Source: Chitinophaga chungangae
Lineage (GTDB): Bacteria; Bacteroidota; Bacteroidia; Chitinophagales; Chitinophagaceae
Assembly (NCBI RefSeq): GCF_017742215.1
Contig: NZ_JAGHKP010000005.1
Coordinates: forward strand, 124,001-188,000
DNA: 64,000 bases
Direction of reading: 5' to 3'
How positions within the stretch are numbered: the stretch's first letter is position 1; each line of letters begins with the position of its first letter. The translations under genes and the position numbers were made by a program. Under the pieces are notes generated by a model, which saw only the letters and a list, made by a program, of their open reading frames with translations, was not told the DNA's origin and searched no databases. This document shows, one piece after another, positions 51,167 to 59,590 of this stretch.

Positions 51167-52408
51167 ATGAAAAGAATCGTTATTACCGGTTTGGGCGCTA
51201 TCACGCCGCTTGGCAACAATGTGGCCGCGTTCTGGGAAAACCTCGTGGCGGGAAAAAGCGGTGCGGCCACCATCACCCGCTTCAACGCGGAAAAGTTCAG
51301 AACGCGTTTCGCCTGCGAGCTGAGGGATTACGATCCTTCGCTGGCCTTGGAAAAATCGGAGCTTCGCAAAACAGACCCGTTCACACAATACGCGCTTTCC
51401 GCTACCGCGGAAGCGATCGCCGATTCAGGACTGAACTTCGCGGCCATGAACCCTTTCGATACCGGCGTGATCTGGGGATCAGGCCAGGGCGGCATGCAAA
51501 CCTTTGAAGAACAGGTGACCGAATACGTGGAAGGCGATTACAACCCGCGTTTCAGCCCCTACTTCGTTCCCCGTCTCATCACGAACATGGCTTCAGGCAT
51601 GATCTCCATCAAATACGGGCTGATGGGCATCAATTATACGACCGTTTCCGCCTGCGCTACTTCCAACACGGCCATCATGGACGCGCTGAATTACATTCGC
51701 CTGGGCAAAGCCAAAGTGATGATCACCGGCGGTTCGGAAGCGCCCATAACGCCTGCGTCGATAGGCGGGTTTTGCGCGATGAAAGCCATGTCTGTCAGAA
51801 ACGACGATCCCGCTTCTGCTTCCAGGCCGTTCGACGTGGCGCGGGACGGTTTTGTGATGGGCGAAGGCGCCGGCGCGTTGATCCTCGAAGAATACGAGCA
51901 TGCCAAAGCAAGGGGCGCAAAAATTTATGCGGAAGTGGCCGGCGCGGCCATGACGGCAGACGCGTATCACATGACCGCCACGCATCCCGAAGGGCTGGGC
52001 GCTTACCAGGCCATGAAATCCGCGCTGGAAGACGCGGAACTGAATACGGAAGACGTGCATTATCTCAACGCGCACGCTACTTCCACCCCGGTAGGCGACC
52101 TCAGCGAGATCGCGGCCATCCGGCGCGTGTTCGGCGATAAAGCGCCGCAATTGCATATCAGCGCCACCAAATCCATGACAGGCCACCTGCTCGGCGCGGC
52201 GGGCGCCATCGAGGCGATCGCATCGGTTAAAAGTATTACGGACAACCTCATTCCTCCCACCATCAACACCACTGACCTCGACCCGCAGATACCGGCGGAA
52301 TTGAAGATCGTGCTTGCATCCGCACATAAAAAGGAAGTGCGCGTGGCCATGAGCAATACCTTCGGGTTTGGCGGGCATAACGGCATCGTGGTGTTCAAAA
52401 AAGTATAG
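51167..52408 (+). CDS. fabF: Beta-ketoacyl-ACP synthase II (FabF/KASII)
   Basis: A 413-residue condensing enzyme with the complete Cys-His-His triad: Cys163 in TVSACATSNTA, His303 in NAHATSTPVGD and His340 in KSMTGHLLGAAG, with Lys335. Further FabF landmarks: DPFTQYALSATAEAIADSGL, GSGQGGMQTFEEQ and SNTFGFGGHNG near the C-terminus. It extends acyl chains on ACP in fatty acid synthesis. It is in an operon behind a TetR repressor, rather than next to acpP, so it may be a second, regulated KASII rather than the housekeeping copy; that is an inference. A hairpin terminator follows the stop. Confidence 0.94.
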   Translation: MKRIVITGLGAITPLGNNVAAFWENLVAGKSGAATITRFNAEKFRTRFACELRDYDPSLALEKSELRKTDPFTQYALSATAEAIADSGLNFAAMNPFDTGVIWGSGQGGMQTFEEQVTEYVEGDYNPRFSPYFVPRLITNMASGMISIKYGLMGINYTTVSACATSNTAIMDALNYIRLGKAKVMITGGSEAPITPASIGGFCAMKAMSVRNDDPASASRPFDVARDGFVMGEGAGALILEEYEHAKARGAKIYAEVAGAAMTADAYHMTATHPEGLGAYQAMKSALEDAELNTEDVHYLNAHATSTPVGDLSEIAAIRRVFGDKAPQLHISATKSMTGHLLGAAGAIEAIASVKSITDNLIPPTINTTDLDPQIPAELKIVLASAHKKEVRVAMSNTFGFGGHNGIVVFKKV

Positions 52409-52425
52409 TGTCATTATTCATAAAA

Positions 52426-52464
52426 GAAAAAGGTTGCTTCCTTTCGGAGCAACCTTTTTTTATA
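52426..52464. terminator. Bidirectional terminator between fabF and SusCD pair 2
   Basis: Stem AAAGGTTGCT/AGCAACCTTT around a short loop with A-rich and T-rich flanks on the two sides. It can end fabF (plus) and the SusD gene (minus). Confidence 0.75.
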
Positions 52465-52482
52465 GGGCACATTCAGAAACGG

Positions 52483-54042
52483 TCAATCTTTTAAGATCCA
52501 CATCACTTCGTTCACATTATCCCCGTTGTTGTATTGGCGGCGGATGGCCTCGTCGAGATTTTTATTGTTATAGCTCAGCTCATTGGAAGGGTAGAGCCAG
52601 CGCACGGGAAACTGCGTGGTAGGCGTGTTCAGGTTCGTGCCGGAATTGAGCTTGAACACGGGGTAGCCGGTGCGGCGCTGCTCGTACCACGCGCTGTAGT
52701 TGCAGCCATGCAGGAAACCCGCGAGGTATTTTTGCGTGATGATCTGTTTCAGCTGGTTGTCTGTGCTGCCCGTCAGCGCATTGGCCGCAACATACCCCTG
52801 GATGTAGGCGTCGTCGATTTTCATATTGTGATGATAATCGGGTACATCGGGCGTGTAAAAAGCAGTGAACTTCATGGCGTTGGTGATGCCGGCCGCATAA
52901 TAGTCCTGTGCGGGCGTGCCGGTAATCCAGCCTCTCAGCGCTGCTTCCGCCAACAGGAACTGTTGCTCCTGGTAGCTGAAAACACTTACCGGTTCTGCGT
53001 TTACAAGGTTTACGTACCGGTTGTTGAGGTCTGAATAATCTTTAGACACGCGCATGGACTGCAGGTCCGGAAAGGCATCGGAAGGTTCGGCGCCGAGGTA
53101 TGCGTCCCAATCGGAAGGCGTTTTGCCACCGGCGATCTTTACCGGGGAAGGTTTGGCGTAATAGAACAGCCGGCGGTCTCCCATAGCTTTGAGCGGATCT
53201 ATCAGCGTGGCTGAAAGCATGGTGTAGTTAGACTTTACGAAGGAGTTGCGGGAACCTGCCGGCACGTCGGACCAGGGATAGTTCTGACCGGCGGTGGCGT
53301 TGTAGGTCAGCGCGAAATTATCCGCATAGCTGCGCATCAGCGGCCGGTTGGCCACAATGTCCTTAAACCGCGCGATCACTTTCAGATCGGCATCGCCGGT
53401 CTTTTTCCAGAGCTGCATCAATACGTGCAGCTGGAAACTATTGGCGAGCCTGCGCCAGTTATCCGCTTTGCCGCCATAAACAGGGTCGCCTCTAAAATCG
53501 GCACCGGTGGAAAAGAGGATATCCGCGCTGTCCAGCTCGTTGATAATGCCCAGGAACACGCCTTTCTGCGCATCATAACGCGGCTGGATGATATTGTCTG
53601 ATTCACCTTTGATGGCTTCGGAATACGGGATGTCGCCCACCTGCATGGTGGTCTGGTAAAACTGCCAGGCGCGTATGAAATGACCGAGGCCGCTGTAGGA
53701 CCGGTGCAGCTCTTCGCTGCTGGCGGCATCTACCATGGGCTTGATATTACGCAGGAGGGTCAGCCTGTCAAAATTTGTTCTTCCCAAACGGTTGTACTGG
53801 AAGTTTTCCTGTCCTTCGCCCCAGGTGAGATATTTGCCCAGCAGGAACGGCTGCATAAAACCTTTGGTGTCGGAGATATTGCCTTCGGTGATGTTGAGGA
53901 TCATATCCGTGGCAAGCATATCAGAACTGGCCTGCGTGGTCCTGTTGGGGTTGGTGTTGATCTCTTCGAATTTGGAACATCCCGTGCCAAACGTTACTGC
54001 CAGCGGGATGGAAAACATATATGCGAGTTTGCTGTATTTCAT
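52483..54042 (-). CDS. SusD/RagB-type outer-membrane lipoprotein (pair 2)
   Basis: A 519-residue SusD-like lipoprotein. Signal MKYSKLAYMFSIPLAVTFG with lipobox TGC (Cys22). SusD signature regions: FEEINTNPNRTTQASSDML, then YLTWGEGQENFQYNRLGRTN, and the C-terminal GFLHGCNYSAWYEQRRTGYP and NLNTPTTQFPVRWLYPSNEL. It is the surface binding partner of the SusC encoded 28 bases upstream. The ligand is unknown. Last gene of the sigma-FecR-SusC-SusD set, ending at a bidirectional terminator. No CAZyme is linked. Confidence 0.94.
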   Translation of the reverse strand: MKYSKLAYMFSIPLAVTFGTGCSKFEEINTNPNRTTQASSDMLATDMILNITEGNISDTKGFMQPFLLGKYLTWGEGQENFQYNRLGRTNFDRLTLLRNIKPMVDAASSEELHRSYSGLGHFIRAWQFYQTTMQVGDIPYSEAIKGESDNIIQPRYDAQKGVFLGIINELDSADILFSTGADFRGDPVYGGKADNWRRLANSFQLHVLMQLWKKTGDADLKVIARFKDIVANRPLMRSYADNFALTYNATAGQNYPWSDVPAGSRNSFVKSNYTMLSATLIDPLKAMGDRRLFYYAKPSPVKIAGGKTPSDWDAYLGAEPSDAFPDLQSMRVSKDYSDLNNRYVNLVNAEPVSVFSYQEQQFLLAEAALRGWITGTPAQDYYAAGITNAMKFTAFYTPDVPDYHHNMKIDDAYIQGYVAANALTGSTDNQLKQIITQKYLAGFLHGCNYSAWYEQRRTGYPVFKLNSGTNLNTPTTQFPVRWLYPSNELSYNNKNLDEAIRRQYNNGDNVNEVMWILKD

Positions 54043-54069
54043 GTGTTGCTGTTTTGATGATGGATGAGC

Positions 54070-57000
54070 TTAAAAACCAACCCTGAAATTAACGCCGATC
54101 ATTCTTTGTGAAGGCGAGTTCAGGTTTTCTTCGTCCACATCCGGGTCGGAGAACCTGAATTTGGTGAACAGGAACAGGTTTTGCGCGGTGATGGACACGG
54201 AAGCGTTCTTGATGCCGGATTTGCCGAACGCGCTGGCCGGAAACCGGTATGCCAGGGACATTTCCCTGATTTTCACGAAACTTTTCTTTTGCACCCCGAA
54301 ATCGCCTTCGCGGAAGTTCTGCGTATAGTCCTGGTAAGACACGGCTACATCGTTCGCCGCATACTTGCGCGTATCGCTGGTAATATTGCCGTAGTTGTCG
54401 TAGGTCACCGTTCCTGAAGTTACTTTTACGCCGTTGCCCACATAATTCGTTTTCCCGTTCACCACTTCGTCGTAACGCCAGGAATTGTCCGTATCGGGAT
54501 GGGTGCCGGTATCGTACATCTTATCGTTGATGTAATTGTACATCAGCCCGCCGATTCGCCCGTCTACATTCAGGCCGAGAGTGAAGTTGCGGTACCGGAA
54601 AGTGTTGATGAAACCAAAGCTGAACTTCGGATCGTAATAGCCATATTTTTTCACGTAATCGCTTTCGACGGGGTAACCGTTGTTGTGTATCACGTTGCCT
54701 TCGGGGTCTCTCAGCCAGTAATAGTCCGTATACACGTCCATCCGGCCGCCTTTATTGACCCAGGGCGTTTTCGCGGAGTATACTGAATCGAGGTCTTTAT
54801 AATATCGGTGCTGGTTAGAAAGGTTAATGGTGCTGATCCATTCGAAGTTCCGGTTTTTGATCACGGAGCCGGAAAGGGTTATTTCCGCGCCTTTGCGCAC
54901 ATAGGTTTGGTCGGTATTGATGAGTGTCGTTAAAAAACCGGAGGCGCTGGAAATAGAAGCGGAAGTTTGCTGGTTGAAATAAAATTTATTGAAATAGGCC
55001 ACGTCCACATTCAGTCTTTTCCGGAACAGATAGGCCGCCGTACCGATTTCCCAGGTGCGTGCCGAGCTGGGCAGCAGACCGGCGGAGCCGAGAAGGTTGG
55101 AAGGGTACCTGGCCGAGTTCAGGTTGTTCCAGTCGGCCGTAACGGTGGTGTAGAGGCGGTTGGTGGCGTATACGCCGGCAGGGGTTTTAAATGTGGCCCA
55201 GGAGCCGCGGATTTTCCACATATCTACAAAAGCGGGCATCTTCACCAGTTCGGAAAGCACCACGCTGGAACCGATGGAAGGATAGAAATAAGCCCTGTTC
55301 TCTTTCGGTTGCGAAGAGTTCCAATCGTTCCTGCCGGTAGCGTCTATAAATATGGCATTTTTCCAGCCGATGGCGGCGCGTCCGTAAAGACTGTTCACCT
55401 GCCTGCTGGAATAACCCGGCGAAATGGTGGGCGGCTCCACGGAGCCTGCAAGGGAAAGGAAGGTGGGGGATGTAAGACCGTTCTTGGTGCTGGCGGTAAG
55501 ATTTTCATCTATCCAGAAATAAATGGTGCCGCCGCCCATTACATCGAACGTGAAGTCGCCGGCCTTTTTGTTGTAGCTGAGCATGATGTCGTCGTTCGTG
55601 CTCCAGCCGTAATCCTTATCGATCGTATAACGTCCTTTTGCATTCCAGCCGCCGCGCGTGGAATAGATGTTCACGGCGGGGTTGGTGAACGTTTCTTTGT
55701 TATCGTACACATCGTAACCGATGCGCACCAGCAGGTTAAGGTCCGGGGTGAATTTGTAATTCGCGGTAAGACTGGCGTTGATGGTGTTCTGCTGGATGCC
55801 GTTGAGTTTTTCATATGCAATGAGATAAGGATTGTCGTACCAGTTGGTATACATCCAGTTCTGCGTCTGGTTGGGCACTTTCCAGTAATCGCGGTATTGG
55901 CGGATGTCGTATTCCGGGCCGGTCCACATAGTGAGCTGGTAAATGTAGCCCTGGTTGCCGTAACCCGTTCCCCAGATCTGCGGCGCCATTCTTTTGCTGA
56001 CGCCAACATGGCTTTCGAGCGTAAATTTATCGGTCGCTTTCAGTTCGCCGCCCAGCGTAAAATTGAACATGTTCAGTTTGGCGTTGGGAAACTGGCCTTT
56101 CTGGTAAATATGGTTCAGCGACGCGCGGAAGCTGCCGTATTTGCCGCTTTGGGCAACGCTGATGTTGTTATTGGTGATGAGGCCCAGTTCCATGAAGTTT
56201 TTGAGGTTGTTCTTGCCAAGGGATTTCAAAGGCCGGTCGTCTTCAAACTGTTTGGTTTCCGGGTTCCAGTCGCGGGCGGTTTCCCCGATGTCCAGCTTCG
56301 GGCCCCATACGTAATCGTTGTCTATCTGACCGTTTTGACCGCGGCCGTAGGAGCTTTGGGTTTTGGGAATGGCGAGGAAGCCGGTTTGCAGCATGGTGTT
56401 GCTGTTGATGTTCACGCTGAGCCCTTCGCCGGCTCCTTTTTTGGTGGTGATCAGCAGCACGCCGCCGGCGGCCCTCGAGCCGTACAACGCGGATGCGGTG
56501 GGGCCTTTCAGCACGTCGATGCTTTCGATATCGTCTGTGGGTATGTCGCGCAGGTTGGTGTTGCCGTAAGGAACGCCGTCTATCACCAGCAGGGCGCCTT
56601 CGCCGCGCAGTTCGATAGCCGGCCGCGCAAAAAATTCGGTGGAATTTTTCACCACCAGGCCAGACACCTGGCCGGTGAGCGAGGTGGCCACGTCTACGCC
56701 TTTTACGGTCTGCACTGCGTCGCCCTTTACTTTCTGAACCGCGTAACCGAGCGCTTTTTCCTGTCTTTTAATGCCCAGCGCCGTTACCACGAACTGGTCC
56801 AGCGCGATGGAAGATTCTTTCAGCACCACGGTGATGTTTTGCTGGCCGGTGAGGGTGTATTCCACCGGGGAATAACCCAGGAGCGTAAAAACGAGCACGT
56901 CGCCGTTGTTTGCCTGTGCCAGCGTGAAATGCCCGTCTTTGTCGGTGGTGGCGCCTTTGCCGGTGCCTTTGATCTGCACGCTTACGCCGGGAAGCGGGGC

Positions 57001-57408
57001 GCCGAGGGAATCTTTCACGGTGCCACGTACTTCCTGCCGCGGTATTTCATCCGTTTTTGTTTCCGGCATTTTTTCATCGGCCGTTCCGGCTTTCACCACG
57101 AATAGCCTTCCCCCCAGTTTTTTACATACCAGTCCCAGCGGGGCGATATACCGGTTCAGCGTCGCCTCGATCTGCCCCTGTTTAAAAACGTTCATGCCGG
57201 GAATGGTGACCTGTTTGTTTTTGAGTAGCTCGGTGTTGTAATTGAACCGGATATCGAACCGGCTTTCCAGATCGTTGATCACCGAAATGAGCGATACCGC
57301 CTGCGGGGTATGGCCGGCCCTGGTCCGCTGCGCGTCGCACAGCTGCAGGGAAAATAGCAATACGATGCCCGTAATCAGTTTTGCACTGATCGTTCTGACT
57401 TTTCTCAT
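54070..57408 (-). CDS. SusC/RagA-type outer-membrane protein with STN domain (pair 2)
   Basis: A 1112-residue TonB-dependent transporter of the SusC type with an added N-terminal STN (secretin/TonB N-terminus) signalling domain. Signal peptide 1-26, STN around residues 40-110 (LISVINDLESRFDIRFNYNT, ITPGLNVF-like repeat), then carboxypeptidase-like GTVKDSLGAPLPGVSVQIKG, plug (VATSLTGQVSGLVVKNSTEF, LLVIDGVPYGN, VLKGPTASALYGSRAAGGVL), and a barrel ending MIGVNFRVGF. The STN domain interacts with FecR to relay substrate binding. Co-transcribed with SusD. The FecR and sigma genes lie 36 bases and about 1 kb upstream. Confidence 0.95.
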   Translation of the reverse strand: MRKVRTISAKLITGIVLLFSLQLCDAQRTRAGHTPQAVSLISVINDLESRFDIRFNYNTELLKNKQVTIPGMNVFKQGQIEATLNRYIAPLGLVCKKLGGRLFVVKAGTADEKMPETKTDEIPRQEVRGTVKDSLGAPLPGVSVQIKGTGKGATTDKDGHFTLAQANNGDVLVFTLLGYSPVEYTLTGQQNITVVLKESSIALDQFVVTALGIKRQEKALGYAVQKVKGDAVQTVKGVDVATSLTGQVSGLVVKNSTEFFARPAIELRGEGALLVIDGVPYGNTNLRDIPTDDIESIDVLKGPTASALYGSRAAGGVLLITTKKGAGEGLSVNINSNTMLQTGFLAIPKTQSSYGRGQNGQIDNDYVWGPKLDIGETARDWNPETKQFEDDRPLKSLGKNNLKNFMELGLITNNNISVAQSGKYGSFRASLNHIYQKGQFPNAKLNMFNFTLGGELKATDKFTLESHVGVSKRMAPQIWGTGYGNQGYIYQLTMWTGPEYDIRQYRDYWKVPNQTQNWMYTNWYDNPYLIAYEKLNGIQQNTINASLTANYKFTPDLNLLVRIGYDVYDNKETFTNPAVNIYSTRGGWNAKGRYTIDKDYGWSTNDDIMLSYNKKAGDFTFDVMGGGTIYFWIDENLTASTKNGLTSPTFLSLAGSVEPPTISPGYSSRQVNSLYGRAAIGWKNAIFIDATGRNDWNSSQPKENRAYFYPSIGSSVVLSELVKMPAFVDMWKIRGSWATFKTPAGVYATNRLYTTVTADWNNLNSARYPSNLLGSAGLLPSSARTWEIGTAAYLFRKRLNVDVAYFNKFYFNQQTSASISSASGFLTTLINTDQTYVRKGAEITLSGSVIKNRNFEWISTINLSNQHRYYKDLDSVYSAKTPWVNKGGRMDVYTDYYWLRDPEGNVIHNNGYPVESDYVKKYGYYDPKFSFGFINTFRYRNFTLGLNVDGRIGGLMYNYINDKMYDTGTHPDTDNSWRYDEVVNGKTNYVGNGVKVTSGTVTYDNYGNITSDTRKYAANDVAVSYQDYTQNFREGDFGVQKKSFVKIREMSLAYRFPASAFGKSGIKNASVSITAQNLFLFTKFRFSDPDVDEENLNSPSQRMIGVNFRVGF

Positions 57409-57443
57409 AATGTAATTTTGGTTGTTGGTGTTGGCTGAAGGCG

Positions 57444-58394
57444 TTATTTAATGTTAACGTGAAGCTGTTTGTCGAGTAACGTGATCTTTAACGTGAATGC
57501 CTGTTCTAAAGTGAGCAATGCCTGGGGCAGATCGTTGGAAGACAGGTAACCGGTGAATACCAGGTTTTCTGCTCCCGCGTGGTCGAACACCACGCCGATG
57601 CCGTATTGTTCTCCGAGTTTTTCCATGACTTCTTTCAGAGGCCGCGCTTTAAACGCGATCAGGTCGTATTTCCAGGAGGTGAACAGCAACGTATCGGCCT
57701 GCTGCCTCAACAGTTTCCCGGTAGCGGCGTGATAGTCCGCCATTTCACCGGGATTCAGCACCATCTGCGTTTCGCCCGTGCCTACTTTTACGCGGCCGGC
57801 GTTCAGCACCACCTGTGTGCCGTTTTTTTGCGCATTTACGTTGAAGGCGGTGCCCAGCACCGTTACGTCCAGGGAATGGGCGGTGTGCACGGTAAACGGT
57901 TTTTTGTCAGACGGTTGTACGGAAAAAAAAGCTTCCCCTTCCAGCCACGTTTCGCGGCCGTCTGCGCTTACGGATACACGGGCCTGCTGGTTGAGGCTCA
58001 CGATGCTGCCGTCGCTTAGCCGGATGGTCTGCACGCTTTTGGTATCGTTTGCGTATTGTATGCGGCGCGGTTCCTTTGCGAGCCACAGGGCCAGTCCCGC
58101 CACGCCGATAACGGGCAGCGCTGCCGCGGCGATCTTCAGCCAATTGCGTTTGCGCATGGGGCGCACTATGGCCGGCTCTTCCTGCCGGAGAATGCGGGCC
58201 AGTATGTTTTCCGCTTCCGCGCCGGGCATCAGGGGCCAGCTGTCTTCATTGGCAAGCTCTTCCAGTTCCGGCAGAGCTTGGGGGGAAGGGTTGCGCCGGA
58301 GATATTCCAGCAGCTGCAAACGTTCGCCCGGAGTGCTTTTTCCTTCCGCCAGCCTGATGAACAGCGATTTGATGTGATCCTGATTTTCGTCCAT
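57444..58394 (-). CDS. FecR-type anti-sigma factor
   Basis: A 316-residue FecR protein. The cytoplasmic N-terminal 80 residues (DENQDHIKSLFIRLAEGKST, with a conserved helix) bind the sigma factor; a membrane helix follows at about residues 83-103 (RNWLKIAAAALPVIGVAGLALWLA). The periplasmic part has the FecR domain (IRLSDGSIVSLNQQARVSVS, then GEAFFSVQPSDKKPFTVHTA and TAFNVNAQKNG) and a C-terminal STN-like end (LKEVMEKLGEQYGIGVVFDH). It lies 69 bases after the sigma gene and 35 before the SusC gene, the standard order. It transmits the signal of substrate binding. Confidence 0.95.
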   Translation of the reverse strand: MDENQDHIKSLFIRLAEGKSTPGERLQLLEYLRRNPSPQALPELEELANEDSWPLMPGAEAENILARILRQEEPAIVRPMRKRNWLKIAAAALPVIGVAGLALWLAKEPRRIQYANDTKSVQTIRLSDGSIVSLNQQARVSVSADGRETWLEGEAFFSVQPSDKKPFTVHTAHSLDVTVLGTAFNVNAQKNGTQVVLNAGRVKVGTGETQMVLNPGEMADYHAATGKLLRQQADTLLFTSWKYDLIAFKARPLKEVMEKLGEQYGIGVVFDHAGAENLVFTGYLSSNDLPQALLTLEQAFTLKITLLDKQLHVNIK

Positions 58395-58463
58395 GGAATG
58401 CGGTTGATCTTAAGTAATACGATTGAGAAAGCGGGGAAGACGATCCCGCATAAAAATTTTTTT

Positions 58464-59054
58464 TCAGGAAGGCAACATGATGCGAAGCGCAGCCAGCAGC
58501 ACGGCAATGTCTGCATGCCGGTGAAGATAGGCCCTTACGAAACGGGAGGCTTTTACCAGCTGGTCCCTGACGGTATTGATGGAAATGCCCAGTTGGTCGG
58601 CTATTTCCTGGTTGCTGCAGCCTTCCACTTTACTCAGTTTATAAATGAGTTGCCGTTGGGCGGGAAGACAGGAAATGGCGTTCATTTTGATCGCTTCGAG
58701 CTGTTTGGTGTAAAGGAGATGGTCTGAGCTGCCGAACCCTTCTTCGAAAGAATGCAGGAATGACTGCCGGAATTTTTCGCTGTGAACGGCTTTTTTAAGG
58801 TAATCGAAAATATAATTGCGCGCCGAGCGGAAAAGATAGGCTTTCAGCGACCGGGAAGGATCGAGGGTGGCGTGTTTGAGCCAAATGTTCATAAATACTT
58901 CCTGCACCGCGTCGAGCGCTACTTCGGGCGAGCCGCAGAGTGTAAGGGCGTACCCGTAGATCCGGTGGCGGTACCGGTCATATAAAACGGTAAAAGCGGC
59001 CTGTTCCCTGTTTTTGATCATTCCGCACAGCGCTTCATCTGTTGCATCGACCAT
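58464..59054 (-). CDS. ECF sigma-70 factor
   Basis: A 196-residue extracytoplasmic-function sigma factor with sigma-70 regions 2 and 4. Region 2: ALCGMIKNREQAAFTVLYDR, then YRHRIYGYALTLCGSPEVAL, ALDAVQEVFMNIWLK. Region 4: LPAQRQLIYKLSKVEGCSNQ, then EIADQLGISINTVRDQLVKA, the HTH that reads the -35 element. It is regulated by the FecR downstream and likely controls its own operon and SusCD pair 2. The C-terminus extends by about 20 residues (YLHRHADIAVLLAALRIMLPS) past region 4. Start ATG 59054. The 536-base gap to the divergent giant gene is not explained by this gene's promoter alone. Confidence 0.95.
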   Translation of the reverse strand: MVDATDEALCGMIKNREQAAFTVLYDRYRHRIYGYALTLCGSPEVALDAVQEVFMNIWLKHATLDPSRSLKAYLFRSARNYIFDYLKKAVHSEKFRQSFLHSFEEGFGSSDHLLYTKQLEAIKMNAISCLPAQRQLIYKLSKVEGCSNQEIADQLGISINTVRDQLVKASRFVRAYLHRHADIAVLLAALRIMLPS

Positions 59055-59590
59055 TTACAACAACGATTTTGGTTAATATGGTAATAAAGGTAGCCTGCCA
59101 AATATATAAAATAATGGACTGTTTCCGCAAAGGGGATTCGCATTAATTATTACTAATATGTGTTTAGGGTGGAAAATGTTTTGTAGTTATATTACTACAA
59201 CGTCATTCAAATAATACTATAAGCGGTTAGCGCGCATTGGTCTAGTTTCGCATTGTATTGTTTTTTTTTCGGAGTGGACAGGCTCCGTTCCCAATACCAG
59301 GACCGTAACATATCCTAACCTTAATTAACCGTTTCCTATGGGAAAATTTTACGAGAAACCCGCTGTGTGTATCCCGAATACCCAGTCACAGCCATTTTTG
59401 CCATTTATTGTAATCCAGACTATTTATTGTTTAAAATCACTTGTGCGGCATTATTTGACGTACCGGTAATTTCCGTCTGCAAGCACACCATATCCGAAAT
59501 GCATAACTGAGGCCCCGTCGTAGAGCCTCCCTGGCATGCCGTAGTCAAACGCAGGCCGGGGTGACTGTTTTTTACCCAAAGCACCGTACC
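59055..59590. other. Divergent intergenic region
   Basis: About 536 bases between the sigma gene and the giant surface-protein gene. It holds an inverted repeat at 59181-59200. A 43-codon frame at 59338-59469 (MGKFYEKPAV...) has no support. A near-consensus -7 (TAGTTTCG) occurs near 59243. No RNA motif recognised. Confidence 0.45.
59181..59200. promoter_or_regulatory. Inverted repeat in the divergent region
   Basis: TTGTAGT (59181-59187) and ACTACAA (59194-59200) are exact complements across a TATATT loop. It lies about 127 bases before the sigma gene and about 390 before the giant gene. Could be an operator for either. Confidence 0.45.

Noticed and set aside
54967..57105. A 712-residue frame antisense to SusC of pair 2
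   Set aside because: Shadow frame caused by GC-rich codon use; the minus strand carries the full SusC with STN, plug and barrel.
59338..59469. A 43-codon ORF in the divergent region
   Set aside because: No promoter, no recognisable family, and no sign of selection in the sequence itself.
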